Counted from the stretch's first letter, positions 53,001-61,626 are shown. The stretch is 64,000 bases of DNA from Labilithrix sp. (GCA_019637195.1 JAHBWA010000025.1:1-64000), one strand, 5' to 3'. A program made the numbers and translations. Notes: generated by a model from the sequence alone, not told the origin.

Positions 53001-54438
53001 CGCGCCGATCCCCGAGTACGCCGAGCTCCTCACGACGCGGAAGGCCGTCGACCCGAACGGCCGCGTGCGGCGCGGCTACATGTTCTCGTCCGACGAGTAC
53101 GCCGACAGCGGTAACGTCCCGTCGTTCTCGTACGACGCCGGGGCCGATCCCTACGAGCAGGTGCGCTTCCTCGAGAGCGCGTACGAGAACCGCTACCTGC
53201 TCGACGCCTTCCGGCGAAGCCGCACGCAGTTCAACTCGTGGGACGTCGTCGCGCGCACGCAGAGCCACTACCTCGATCCCATCCAGCTCATCGCCAAGAC
53301 CTACGCCTTCGCGATGATCCTCGAGGTCGACGATCCGACGCAGCCGCCGCCGCAGCTCCTCGCGGACGGGCAGTACGGTCCGCTCGCCACGGCGACCAGC
53401 GTCGCGTTCGATCTGTTCACGCGCATGCTGACGCGTCCCGAGCCCGGCGTGTACTGCTCGACCGCGAGCGAGGAGTGCCCCGGCATCCAGCCGCCGGGGC
53501 TCTACGACTATATCTACACGGCGGACCCGTACCCGCTCCCCGCGACCACGCCGTACGACTTCTCGCTCGGCCTCGGGACGGGCCGCTATGTCCACAACGA
53601 CTTCGACTACGACCAGGGCTACTGGTGGTCCGACTACCAGAAGCAGGTCGGCTCGTTCTACGACAAGACCTGGGCGATCTATTACCTCTCCGAGGCGTTC
53701 GACTCGTTCATCTCGAACTCGAAGGAGGACTTCGTCGACGGTCGTTACAAGAACGTCAACTTCGCCACCGTCTATCCGGAGCAGACGCGCCGCCTCTTCG
53801 CCGCGCTCATGACCGGCGACATCGAGTCGTTCGCGCCCCACGCCGCCGCGTCGGGTGGCGGGACCCCGAGCGCGACCCTCGTGTATCCGCGGTGGCACCT
53901 CGCCACCGGCGTAGGCACGCGGCCGGCGTCGCCGAAGATCGTCGACCCCTCCTTCGGCTGGAACGAGCAGCTCTACGCGATGGTCTGGGGCACCATGTTC
54001 TTCCCGACGAGCTGGTCGAACGCGTTCATCAACGACGCGCGCATCACCGCGCTGGCGAACGAGCAGCTCTCCTGGCCCGCGGCGGAGACGATCACCTTCG
54101 TCGATCCCGTCACCAGCATCACGTACCGCGCGCACACGACCGGGACCGAGACGATCTTCGGCGTCGAGAAGGAGAAGTCCGTCGGCGCGCGCATGCTCGA
54201 CTGGGCGAACAACCTGCTGGTCGAGGCGTACGTCTGCGACACCGACGCGCAAGGCTACGTCGTCCTGAACGACGACGGCACGCCGCGGCTCCGGCTCGCG
54301 GACGGCAAGATCCAGGAGAACCTGGACTACCCGGGCGGCGTCGCGGCCCTCCGCCGGTACGTCGCCAACCTCGACGTCATGCGCCAGCTCGTCGCGACGT
54401 TCGTGCGCCCGCTCCACGAGGCGCTGCCGAATCCCTGA
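50074..54438 (+). CDS. Giant Met-zincin metalloprotease lipoprotein
   Basis: A 1454-residue exported protein with a signal ending LVAGAPGCAAE. The first 700 residues are beta-rich domains with scattered Cys and an Asp-rich stretch (DEDRDGTEDE). The catalytic site is the full metzincin motif HEFGHSVGLRH at 779-789 followed by NFAGTFDS, with the Met-turn SSVMDYPGD (Met855). This matches, from memory, the HExGHxLGLRHNF form of DUF5117/DUF4953 Met-zincins. A long C-terminal region (about 960-1454) contains Tyr/Asp-rich strands. It presumably cleaves proteins at the cell surface. The next gene follows 23 bp downstream. Confidence 0.9.
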   Translation: MGILRTWARPRHLFAAGALALVAGAPGCAAERDPIYQVQVGVLPKSFFVGQSLDDAADDPEFYFRTTVVDVSAGAGSESLFTSSDAQPTVRIRWEITETKLIGRLAYELVAGTDAKGTNGAPRDDEPRGEVGKAPARRTTDGQIVASFEIQKHFDIRRRYNPETGEESNVIVENDLDRPWTKREYIRVDWSANLVTDAYDLDAASQLGLYGGVKWDPIAYHVSDPESPDAPAIDLAGGYLDVTNKAYAAPQMVHDEELGDFPACLLTGAFPRISCNPSEVKMRLAFRRVTATDYEPLDFDGGRMEMFGYFTNDRYGYDRRYGVVDERWHRFASRWNLFEASHAEPAVACATPETTPAGASPHRDEDRDGTEDECGVVGRGSRCDEFNQACTIPLRDREVRTIAWHVNREFPDELFESSRKVIKTWSDAMRVAVVSGRLAECRRAKDSGCEQAMGWPARWSDDFVPPLGAASTAEVPEVFVLCHNPVDPAKGDDPACGPEGTSPRLGDLRYNLYTYVTSPQVAAPWGIMMDAEDPLSGEKVAGSVNVYGGTLDKAAGQLVDLVNLLNGVTPPDQFIRGKDASDWVKANRPGGAQSRPAPMSAAELDGRLGAFDPKVMAPFATGSSKGTRRAPARLRHRQRMKALADAGKLGAGNGAIAERLQRLRGSDVEAKLITPEVAQLAGVDPKLALTKATIERASPLTRTSPLTRHALERRAALGHARRHSCRREAPETDHLIGLAKAAQVLFGKVDAKDAAAVQEHREKVYAWAREKYSASVYSHEFGHSVGLRHNFAGTFDSLNYDEKYWQLRTKDGTVTRACPSGTTDGSGCIGPRYSDPITQEEIDKGIGGFATSSVMDYPGDQQLDMFVIGKYDRAAVRFGYGGVVDVWAEPGVSVGGSGAGQTKAYELTAMASSPGLFGVVALPQPASDEYKYIHYSRYAAEFGLLRDCKSDPASPIGTSCLGAEMDVVDYRDLGDFAPIPEYAELLTTRKAVDPNGRVRRGYMFSSDEYADSGNVPSFSYDAGADPYEQVRFLESAYENRYLLDAFRRSRTQFNSWDVVARTQSHYLDPIQLIAKTYAFAMILEVDDPTQPPPQLLADGQYGPLATATSVAFDLFTRMLTRPEPGVYCSTASEECPGIQPPGLYDYIYTADPYPLPATTPYDFSLGLGTGRYVHNDFDYDQGYWWSDYQKQVGSFYDKTWAIYYLSEAFDSFISNSKEDFVDGRYKNVNFATVYPEQTRRLFAALMTGDIESFAPHAAASGGGTPSATLVYPRWHLATGVGTRPASPKIVDPSFGWNEQLYAMVWGTMFFPTSWSNAFINDARITALANEQLSWPAAETITFVDPVTSITYRAHTTGTETIFGVEKEKSVGARMLDWANNLLVEAYVCDTDAQGYVVLNDDGTPRLRLADGKIQENLDYPGGVAALRRYVANLDVMRQLVATFVRPLHEALPNP

Positions 54439-54461
54439 GTTATCGGCTAAAGAGCGGCGTG

Positions 54462-56033
54462 ATGCTCCACGCGCTCCGCAAGGTCCGGCTCGCCACGCTC
54501 GCGCGCTCTTCACTCCTCGTCGTGACGTTCCTCGCGTGCGGGGACGATCCCGTCGCGAGCGAGGCGCCCGCGGCTCCGGGCGAAGTCGGCGGGCTGCCGG
54601 ACAGCGGCCCGCCGGCGGTCAAGGCGGTGAGCGTCGAGCTCACGCCCGTCGAGGCGTCGTCCTCGCCGCGGCGGATCAACTTCGCCGTCCCGATGCCGCC
54701 GGGGCAGGTGGCGAACGCGGACCTCGTCCAGGTGAAGGCGAACGGCGCCGCGCTCGCGACCGCGCGCCGGAGCCTCGCGTCGTGGCCCGACGGGTCGGTC
54801 CGCAGCGTCCAGGTGCAGTTCGAGCTCGCCGTCCCCGCCCCCGTCACCGTCGAGGTGACGATCAACGAGGCGGCGTCGGGAGGTGACGTGTCGTTCGTCT
54901 CCGTCGAGGAGACGCTCGCGAGCGCCGACGGGACGAGCGGTCCCGCGGTCTGGGCGACGTTCCCCGCCACCTGGCTCAGCGAGAGCCGCGTGGCCGGGCC
55001 CGCGCTCCCCAGCGCGGCGGTCGCCGGCACGCCCGCAGCAGCGTGGGACCGCGTCTGCGACTACGACAAGTTCGACACGGAGGCGTACCTCCGCGTCGCG
55101 AGCGAGACCGGCAGCCCGCTCTTCGATCGCCCGACGGCGCTCTACCGCGGCTACCAGCGGAGCGGGCGGCTCGAGGTCCTCCGCTCGGCCTACCGCGAGA
55201 CCGCGCTCCTCCGCGCCAGCATCACCGGCACCGGCAGCGCGACCCGCATCGGCGTCGGCGCCGCCGACGACCTCAAGTACCACTACACGCAAGGGCTCGC
55301 GATCCACTACCTGCTGACCGGCGACGAGCGCTTCCGCGAGGCCGCCGAGGACGTCGCGACGCGCGCGCACGATCTCTGGGACGATCCCGGCTACCGCGGC
55401 GGCTCCGACTTCTGGACCGAGCGCCACGCCGGCTTCGGTCTGCTCGCGTACGAGTGGGCCGTGGCCGTCTCCGACGACAAGGCAGCCGAGATCGCCGGGT
55501 GGGCGAAATCCGCGGTCGACGCCTACCTCGACGTGCAGGCCAAATGGCCGTCCGGCTACACCAACGCCGAGGAGCGCTGCTTCGCGCACCAGGCGGAGGC
55601 GCACGGCGAGGACTACGGCTACTTCGGGTGCAGCCCGTGGATGAGCGCGATCCTCGCGGACGGCCTCGACGCCCACGCGGACCGCGTCGCGCGCGAGGGC
55701 GATTCGGCGCGCGCCGCGCAGGTCTGGAAGAGCCTCGTTCAGCTGGGCCGCTTCGTCGCCGCGCAGGGGCTCGATCCCGCGTCGGGGCGCCCGTACTACT
55801 GGGCGGGCGTCGGCACCGACTCGAACGAGCCCGACGAGTACGACGAGCACTGGGGCGAGAGCGCGTACCTCGTGGCGCTCGCCTGGCACTGGAGCGGCAA
55901 GACCGACGCAGCGCTCAAGGCCGCGGCGGAGAAGCTGGTGAAGGGCTTCGACGACCACGGCGAGGCGGGGCAGCTCCGGAGCTTCAACTGGCAGTGCCGG
56001 AGCGGCGTGATGGCTCCGTTCTACCTGCAGTGA
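54462..56033 (+). CDS. YetA/PcRGLX-like lipoprotein (probable carbohydrate-active)
   Basis: A 523-residue protein with lipobox FLACGDD. After a short linker, residues about 50-150 look like the N-terminal RIFT-barrel domain of exo-rhamnogalacturonan lyase-like proteins (RINFAVPMPPGQV, ARRSLASWPDGSVRSVQVQFEL). The rest (about 200-523) is helical with repeated aromatic motifs (GLAIHYLLTGDERFREAAEDVA, AGFGLLAYEWAVAVS, PYYWAGVGTDSNEP), the look of an alpha/alpha toroid. A sugar-cleaving role is inferred from this layout. It follows the metzincin by 23 bp and its stop overlaps the next start. Confidence 0.78.
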   Translation: MLHALRKVRLATLARSSLLVVTFLACGDDPVASEAPAAPGEVGGLPDSGPPAVKAVSVELTPVEASSSPRRINFAVPMPPGQVANADLVQVKANGAALATARRSLASWPDGSVRSVQVQFELAVPAPVTVEVTINEAASGGDVSFVSVEETLASADGTSGPAVWATFPATWLSESRVAGPALPSAAVAGTPAAAWDRVCDYDKFDTEAYLRVASETGSPLFDRPTALYRGYQRSGRLEVLRSAYRETALLRASITGTGSATRIGVGAADDLKYHYTQGLAIHYLLTGDERFREAAEDVATRAHDLWDDPGYRGGSDFWTERHAGFGLLAYEWAVAVSDDKAAEIAGWAKSAVDAYLDVQAKWPSGYTNAEERCFAHQAEAHGEDYGYFGCSPWMSAILADGLDAHADRVAREGDSARAAQVWKSLVQLGRFVAAQGLDPASGRPYYWAGVGTDSNEPDEYDEHWGESAYLVALAWHWSGKTDAALKAAAEKLVKGFDDHGEAGQLRSFNWQCRSGVMAPFYLQ

Positions 56034-56542
56034 CCGCCGGCGCGGGATCGCGAGGTGGCCCGCGTCGGGCGCCTCGACCGGCCGGCGCGCGCGGCCCGCG
56101 GCCGGCGCCTTCGCGCGCGGGGCTCGCCCGGGCGCTCGTCGTGGCGCTCGCCGTCGTCACGTCCTCCTCCGCGACCGCCGCGGACCGCGATCCGTGGCTC
56201 GCGCAGGACAAGGCGCTGCACTTCGGCGTCTCCGCCGGGATCGCCGGCGGGACGTACGCGGCTGCGGCGGCGCTCTTCGAGGCGCGCGGGCACGCGCTCC
56301 TCGCGGCGGCCGGCGTGACGCTCGCGATCGGGGCGGGGAAGGAGGCGCTCGATCTCGCGGGCTTCGGGACGCCGTCGTGGCGGGATTTCGCCGCCAACGT
56401 CGCCGGGACGCTCGTCGGCCTCGCCGTCGCGTGGAGCGTCGATCTGCTCGTGCGCGGCGTCGGCGAGCACCGTCCGCTCGTACTCGCGCCGAGGACGCCG
56501 CCCGGTGCGTCGGCGAGCCCGGGCGTCGTGCTCTCGTTCTGA
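56030..56542 (+). CDS. YfiM-like (DUF2279) small membrane protein
   Basis: A 170-residue protein with a GTG start in a GTGA overlap with the upstream gene. An Arg/Pro/Ala-rich leader of about 30 residues precedes a signal-like helix (ARALVVALAVVTSSSATA). The mature part follows the YfiM pattern: DKALHFGVSAGIAGG, then GAGKEALDLAGFGTPSWRDFAANVAGTLVGLAVAW, with conserved HF, KE.D and SW.D positions. Function of the family is unknown. The long basic leader makes the exact start uncertain. Confidence 0.8.
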   Translation: MTAGAGSRGGPRRAPRPAGARGPRPAPSRAGLARALVVALAVVTSSSATAADRDPWLAQDKALHFGVSAGIAGGTYAAAAALFEARGHALLAAAGVTLAIGAGKEALDLAGFGTPSWRDFAANVAGTLVGLAVAWSVDLLVRGVGEHRPLVLAPRTPPGASASPGVVLSF

Positions 56543-56665
56543 CGGAGGCGGCGCTCCGTCGACTTCGGCTATCTCGCCGTCGCGGTCGGCCCGCTCGCCC
56601 GCGGGCGGCGGTGGTGGGGCCGCGAAACCCGGGGTGGGGCTCCGGCATCTGGTAGACGTCGAGCC

Positions 56666-57976
56666 ATGTCCCAGCCGTCGCGCCCAGGAGAGCCCGAGCT
56701 GCCGGCAGGCGGCGAGCGAGAGAGAGCACGAGCGGCGGACGGCGACGCGCCCCCGCTCGACGAGGTGGCCGCGCCCGGCGGCCCTGGGAGCGCTCGCGTC
56801 GCGCGCCCGGCCGTCGCGCCGCGGGCGCGGCGATGGCGGCGCACGCGCATCGCGCTCCGCGTCTGCGCCGCGATCCTCGTGGTGCTCCTGGTGCTCGCGT
56901 TCGTCGGCACCGACCGCTTCCGCGGCTTCGGCGGAGGTCCGAGCGGCGCGACGCTCGCGCGGATGAAGGAGTCGCCGCACTTCGTCGACGGCCAGTTCGT
57001 GAATCAGGAGCCCACCGAGATGATGAAGGCGGGCCAGTGGGCCGCGGCGAAGCAGTGGATCGCCGGCGACGAGATGCGGACCCCGACGTGCCCGCTGCCG
57101 ATCGTGACCGACGCGGCGGCGCGCCTCGCGGCGCCGCCGGTGACGGGCCTCCGCGTCACGTGGCTCGGTCACTCGACGACGCTCATCGAGATCGACGGCG
57201 CGCGGATCCTCACCGACCCGAACTGGAGCGAGCGCTCCTCGCCGTCGCGCTGGGTGGGGCCGAGGCGCTTCCACCCGCCCCCGCTCGCGCTCGACGACCT
57301 CCCGCGTATCGACGCGGTGGTCGTGTCGCACGAGCATTTCGACCACCTCGACATGGCGACGGTGCGCGCGCTCTCGGCGAAGGGGATCCCGTTCCACGTC
57401 CCGCTCGGCGTCTCGGCGCACCTCGCGGCGTGGGGCGTCCCGGCCGATCGAATCGTCGAGCACGACTGGTGGGAGCGCACGGCGATCGCCGGCGGCGTCG
57501 AGATCGTCTCGACGCCGTCGCGTCACTTCAACGGCCGCGGCGTGCCGTTCCGCGTGGGCGCCTTCTGGACGTCGTGGGCGCTCGTCGGCCCGGAGCACCG
57601 CGTCTTCTTCAGCGGCGACACGGGCCTCCAGGAGGCGTTCCGCGAGATCGGCGCGCGAGAAGGGCCGTTCGACGTGGCGCTGCTCGAGATCGGTCAGGCG
57701 CACGAGAGCTGGGGTGACATCCACCTCGGTCCCCTCGGCGCGCTCGAGGCCCACGCGCGGCTCGGCGCGAAGCGCCTCTTCCCGATCCACTGGGCGACGT
57801 TTCAGCTCGCGATGCACGCCTGGTCCGAGCCCGCCGAGACGCTCACCGTCGAGGCCGCGCGTCGCGGCGTGTCCCTCGTGACGCCGCGCCTCGGCGAGCC
57901 CGCGGAGCCGACGCGGGACGCGCCGGCGGCCCCGTGGTGGCGGGCGCTGCCCCCCATCGCCGCGGCGTGCCCGTGA
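56666..57976 (+). CDS. Metallo-beta-lactamase-fold hydrolase (UlaG/NAPE-PLD-like), membrane-anchored
   Basis: A 436-residue protein. After a charged N-terminus (1-55), one membrane helix (about 60-82, VCAAILVVLLVLAFVG) anchors it. The MBL domain has WLGHSTTLIEIDG, TDPNW, the metal motif HEHFDHLD (His222, His224, Asp226, His227), HFNGRG, FSGDTGLQ and a terminal IHWATFQLA His. The order and HWATF tail are those of N-acyl-phosphatidylethanolamine phospholipase D-like enzymes, so a phospholipid or phosphoester substrate is plausible. It is a single gene with converging histidine kinase 24 bp beyond. Confidence 0.92.
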   Translation: MSQPSRPGEPELPAGGERERARAADGDAPPLDEVAAPGGPGSARVARPAVAPRARRWRRTRIALRVCAAILVVLLVLAFVGTDRFRGFGGGPSGATLARMKESPHFVDGQFVNQEPTEMMKAGQWAAAKQWIAGDEMRTPTCPLPIVTDAAARLAAPPVTGLRVTWLGHSTTLIEIDGARILTDPNWSERSSPSRWVGPRRFHPPPLALDDLPRIDAVVVSHEHFDHLDMATVRALSAKGIPFHVPLGVSAHLAAWGVPADRIVEHDWWERTAIAGGVEIVSTPSRHFNGRGVPFRVGAFWTSWALVGPEHRVFFSGDTGLQEAFREIGAREGPFDVALLEIGQAHESWGDIHLGPLGALEAHARLGAKRLFPIHWATFQLAMHAWSEPAETLTVEAARRGVSLVTPRLGEPAEPTRDAPAAPWWRALPPIAAACP

Positions 57977-58000
57977 CTCGGCCGCCACGCCCGCGCGTCG

Positions 58001-59383
58001 CTAGCGCAAGGCCGTGCGCTTGGCCTTCGTCGCGGTGAGCACGTCCTCGACGCTCTGGACGAGGGCCTTCGTCGAGTACGGCTTCGGCAGGAAGAACATC
58101 TCCGAGCGCGACACTCCGCGGCGGACGACCTCATCGTCCGTGTAGCCGCTCGTGTAGAGGACGGCGAGGTCGGGATCGCGCGCGGTGAGCATCTCCGCCA
58201 GGCGCCGCCCGTCGAGGCCCGGGAGGACCAGATCGGTGACCAGCGCGTCGACCGTGCCGACCTCCGCGATCTTCGTGAGCGCTTCTTCGGCGCTCCCAGC
58301 GGGGAAGACGCGGTAGCCGCTGCGCGAGAGGGCGCGAACGGCGATGCGGAGCATCGCCTCCTCGTCCTCGACGACGAGCACGGAGAGCTCGCGCGACTGC
58401 GGGAGCGTGGGGCGCGAGTGGGATTCGGCGCCCGAGGACCCGCCCGTGCATGGAACGTAGATGCGGAACGTCGTGCCGACGCCGACCTCGCTCGCCACCT
58501 CGATCCATCCGCCGCTCTGCTCGACGACGCCGAAGACGACCGACAGGCCGAGGCCCGTCGCGCGGCCGAGGCCCTGGGTCGTGAAGAACGGCTCGAAGAT
58601 GCGCGCCTGGACGTCGCGTGGCATGCCGCAGCCGGTGTCGGTCACCTCGAGCTCGACGTAGTCGCCCTTCGGCTTGTCGCGCCCGCGCTCGGCAGGATCG
58701 ACCGCGACGGTGCGCGCTCCGAGCGAGAGCGAGCCGCCGGTGGGCATCGCCGCCCGCGCGTTGAGCGCGAGGTTCGCGAAGACCGAGGACCACTGGCTCG
58801 CGTCGATGCGGACGGTGAGCTCGTCGGCGGCGAGCGTCGTGTCGACGCGGATCGCGTCCCCGACGGCGCGCTCGAGCGCTGGCTTCGACGACGAGAGGAC
58901 GTCGTTGAAGTCGACGAGCTGCGGGTGCTGCATGTCGCGCCGGCTGAAGGCGAGCAGATCACGCGTCACGGACGAGCCGCGACCGACCGCGTCGCGGATG
59001 TCGTCGAGGCAGGTGCGGGTCGCGCCGCTGGGATCGGTCGCCTCGATGGCCTCGTCGGTGCAGATCGAGATGACCGAGAGGACGTTGTTGAAGTCGTGGG
59101 CGATGCCTCCTGCCAGTCGGGCGATCGCCTCGAGCTTCTGCGCCTCGTGGCTGCGCGCCTCGGCCTCGGCGTGACGGGGCTCGTCGGCGGGGCTCGACGA
59201 GCTCGGCGCGAGCTTGGCGATGTCGGACCGCGCGTGCTCGAGCGTCACGCGGACGACGACGTGGCCGCCGCTGTCGAGCGCCTCGCCGCTCTGGGCGTGC
59301 GTGACGACGTAGCCCGCGCTCGCGAGGGCCTGACCGATCTCTTCAGCATGCTCGCACTCGTCGATCAGTGCGATGCGGACCAT
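58001..59383 (-). CDS. Hybrid histidine kinase with C-terminal receiver
   Basis: A 460-residue cytosolic kinase. The N-terminus (about 1-60) looks like a truncated receiver (VRIALIDECEHAEEIGQALASAGY), with no phospho-Asp. The H-box is GGIAHDFNN (His96), then the ATPase domain with NLALNARAAM (N box), DTGCGM (G1), FEPFFTT (F box) and GLGLSVV. The receiver (about 334-455) has phospho-acceptor Asp384 in VTDLVLPGLDG and Lys in LPKPYS. No sensor domain and no cognate regulator are next to it. ATG at 59383 is preferred over an ATG 18 bases earlier. Confidence 0.93.
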   Translation of the reverse strand: MVRIALIDECEHAEEIGQALASAGYVVTHAQSGEALDSGGHVVVRVTLEHARSDIAKLAPSSSSPADEPRHAEAEARSHEAQKLEAIARLAGGIAHDFNNVLSVISICTDEAIEATDPSGATRTCLDDIRDAVGRGSSVTRDLLAFSRRDMQHPQLVDFNDVLSSSKPALERAVGDAIRVDTTLAADELTVRIDASQWSSVFANLALNARAAMPTGGSLSLGARTVAVDPAERGRDKPKGDYVELEVTDTGCGMPRDVQARIFEPFFTTQGLGRATGLGLSVVFGVVEQSGGWIEVASEVGVGTTFRIYVPCTGGSSGAESHSRPTLPQSRELSVLVVEDEEAMLRIAVRALSRSGYRVFPAGSAEEALTKIAEVGTVDALVTDLVLPGLDGRRLAEMLTARDPDLAVLYTSGYTDDEVVRRGVSRSEMFFLPKPYSTKALVQSVEDVLTATKAKRTALR

Positions 59384-59712
59384 GGCCGATCTCGGTTGCA
59401 ACGGACACTCCGAAGCGCGGCGTCATGAGGGCGAGGCCCTGCGCATGAGCGAACCGTCACGTCCTATCGATCCTCTCGCTCGTCGCGCCCGCGCGCAATG
59501 GCGCGATGCAGATTTTTCGAACTCCGCCTGAGAGCGGCGCGATGTCGGGGGTAGCCATGTCGTCTCTGTCAGTGGTCTGACAGATCGTCACGGGCGACGT
59601 CTATCGAAAACGATTATTCGGTGTAAAAAGGGATGTCCGTCGTATCTGTCGCTGCGGCCCCGCGGGCCATGGGACGCAGGGGCGATCTCGTTTAGGGTGG
59701 GTATGTGTGTGC
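59384..59712. other. 329-bp gap upstream of the hybrid kinase
   Basis: Holds no gene I can support. It contains an inverted repeat at 59565-59584 and an AT-rich stretch (about 59600-59632, AAAACGATTATTCGGTGTAAAAA) likely to include the kinase promoter on the minus strand. Confidence 0.55.
59565..59584. promoter_or_regulatory. Inverted repeat upstream of the hybrid kinase
   Basis: TCTGTCA-GTGGTC-TGACAGA, 7-bp perfect arms, about 180 bp before the kinase start and 130 bp beyond the TetR gene stop. No T-run follows, so an operator is as likely as a terminator. Confidence 0.45.
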
Positions 59713-60477
59713 TTAGGTGGGCGCGGGCGTTCCGCCGAACGTCCGCTGCACCATGTCGATGAGGATCGGCGCCGCCTCCATGGCCTTGGCCTCTTCGCCG
59801 CGCATGACGTAGCGCATCGCCACCGCTTCCATCCCGGAGACGAGCGCGAACGTCCGGAGCTCGTCGGGAGGGATCGCCGTTCGACCGAGCTTGTGGGCGC
59901 GCGCGACGCCGTCCTGCACCAGCTTCACGAACCGTCCGATCATCTGCTCGTGGACGGCCTCGAACTCCGGCCCGGCGGCGCGGACGACGCGGAAGATCAC
60001 TCGCGCGACGTGTGGGAACATCGCGATGCCGCCGAGGAAGCCGCGCACGCCGAGGTTCAGCATCTCGCCGGGCCGCGACGTGTCGGCGTTGGTCACGGCA
60101 GCCTCGACGGCACGGAACGCGCGCCGCGTCGCCTTCTGGTGGAAGGTGAGCAGGCAGTCCTTGAGGTCGTCGAAGTGCTCGTAGAACGTGCGCCGGCTCA
60201 TCCCGGCGCGGTTCACGATCGCCTCGACCGTAGCGTCGGCCCAGCCCGCCTCGGCGAAGACGTGGCCGGCCGCGTCGAGCAGCCTGCCGAGCTGCTCCTT
60301 GTGTCGCTCGTCGGCGCTGCGTGAGCGATCGTACTTGCCCCGACCGGGCGCTCGCTCGCTCTCCGGCATCACGTCGGGCTTCGCGACGGCGCGCGCCGGT
60401 TTGCGCGCGCGCGCGGTCTTCGGCCCTGCCCGGCCCGTTCGGGCGGTCGGAGCGCGCTTCGTCGCTTCCCTCACCAT
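59713..60477 (-). CDS. TetR-family regulator with basic N-terminal tail
   Basis: A 254-residue regulator. The first 45 residues are an Arg/Lys/Ala/Pro-rich tail of the histone-like sort, then the DNA-binding domain (LGRLLDAAGHVFAEAGWADATVEAIVNRAGM, RRTFYEHFDDLKDCLL). The ligand domain is helical and longer than average. ARH gene 60553-61590 lies upstream on the same strand with 75 bp between, so readthrough is possible, but no partner target is evident. Confidence 0.9.
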   Translation of the reverse strand: MVREATKRAPTARTGRAGPKTARARKPARAVAKPDVMPESERAPGRGKYDRSRSADERHKEQLGRLLDAAGHVFAEAGWADATVEAIVNRAGMSRRTFYEHFDDLKDCLLTFHQKATRRAFRAVEAAVTNADTSRPGEMLNLGVRGFLGGIAMFPHVARVIFRVVRAAGPEFEAVHEQMIGRFVKLVQDGVARAHKLGRTAIPPDELRTFALVSGMEAVAMRYVMRGEEAKAMEAAPILIDMVQRTFGGTPAPT

Positions 60478-60552
60478 CGCCGCCGATTATCGCCGACCGC
60501 GCGCGTAGGAGCCATCGGCGTTTTCTTCCATCGTCTTACCGCGCTCGCGCCA

Positions 60553-61590
60553 TCACGCCTCTGCTCGAGCGCGCGTCGCGCCGGCGGCGAGGAGCGAACG
60601 GACGAGCTGGGGGGCGTGACGTGGGTGCAGCTCGGCCGGCCGCGGGTTGGCGCCCGCGGAGGTGTCGCAAGCGAGGACCGCGGCCGTCATCGCCGCGGGG
60701 ATCGCCGCGGCGCCCCAGCGCGCGCCGACGAGGCCGCCGACGATGCACGCGTTCGTGTCGGTGTCACCGCCGCCCGCGAGCGTCTCGCGGAGCGCCTCCT
60801 CGTAGCTCGTGCCGATCGCGAGGTGGCGAAACGCGTGCGTGAAGCCGATGCGCACGAAGCCTTCGAGCGGTGAGTAGGGCACACGGAACCCGGCGAGCGC
60901 CTCCTCGAGCCAGCGGCGCGGCTCTTCGAAGCGCGCGTCCTCGAGGGCCGCCGCCGCGCGGGCGACGGCCCCGGAGGCGTCGCCGCGATCGTTCACGAGG
61001 TGGCGGATCGCGAGCACGTACGCGGTCGCTGCGCCGACGCAGGCGTCGTTCGGGTGCGACAGCCGCGCGTCGCTCATCGTGGCCGACACGACCTCGCGTG
61101 GGGCGCGTCGCGCGCCCCACACGGCGAGGGGCGTCGCGCGCATGAGGCTCCCGTTCGCCTTCGACTCCATGCAGCGCTGGCGGGCCGTCTCGGTCATCAC
61201 CGTCGCCGCGCCCTCGGCGTCCGCCCGCGCGGCTCGCGCCCGATCGCGGAGGCAGCCGAGCGAGGCCGCCGTCGTCGCGCCGATGTCGAACGGGTTCGAC
61301 GCGACCCACCGCGCATAGTGGCGCGCCGCGCGCTCGGTCGGCGCGTCGGGCGCGCTCGCCAGCGCCGCGAGCAGGCTCATCGTCAGCTCGCCGTCGTCGG
61401 TGATCTGGCCCCCCGCCACCGCCCACGTCCCGCCGCCCGGCATCGTCAGCGCGTGCGCGACGTCGGTGGCCTCGATGGGCCGGCCGATGAACTCGAGGAC
61501 GGCGCCTGCGGCGTCGCCGACGAGCGCGCCCAGCACGGCCCCGAGCGCGGCGTCTTCTTCTCCCGTCGCCCGTTCCTCCGATGAGCTCAT
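60553..61590 (-). CDS. ADP-ribosylglycohydrolase-family protein
   Basis: A 345-residue enzyme of the DraG/ARH family, which removes ADP-ribose from proteins using two magnesium ions. Landmarks: GALVGDAAGAVLEF (21-34), the first metal motif TDDGE (64-68), ANGSLMRATPLAV, and the second metal motif GGDTDTN (274-280). Classical DraG has TDDT at the first site, so the metal-binding Thr is replaced by Gly here. ATG at 61590 is chosen because it directly precedes the family's usual first helix. The window has no ADP-ribosyltransferase partner. Confidence 0.92.
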   Translation of the reverse strand: MSSSEERATGEEDAALGAVLGALVGDAAGAVLEFIGRPIEATDVAHALTMPGGGTWAVAGGQITDDGELTMSLLAALASAPDAPTERAARHYARWVASNPFDIGATTAASLGCLRDRARAARADAEGAATVMTETARQRCMESKANGSLMRATPLAVWGARRAPREVVSATMSDARLSHPNDACVGAATAYVLAIRHLVNDRGDASGAVARAAAALEDARFEEPRRWLEEALAGFRVPYSPLEGFVRIGFTHAFRHLAIGTSYEEALRETLAGGGDTDTNACIVGGLVGARWGAAAIPAAMTAAVLACDTSAGANPRPAELHPRHAPQLVRSLLAAGATRARAEA

Positions 61591-61611
61591 AGAAAGAGTG
61601 TATGGGACTCT

Positions 61612-61626
61612 TTTGCGCGACGCAAA
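61612..61626. promoter_or_regulatory. Palindrome upstream of the ADP-ribosylglycohydrolase
   Basis: TTTGCG-CGA-CGCAAA, a perfect 15-bp inverted repeat 22 bp before the start at 61590. It lies in the gap to the divergent Cys-rich lipoprotein gene and could control either. Confidence 0.5.

Noticed and set aside
49861..54513. 1550-codon minus-strand open frame
   Set aside because: It is the mirror of the Met-zincin gene; Val/Glu/Arg/Ala-rich with no domain, a usual artefact at this GC content.
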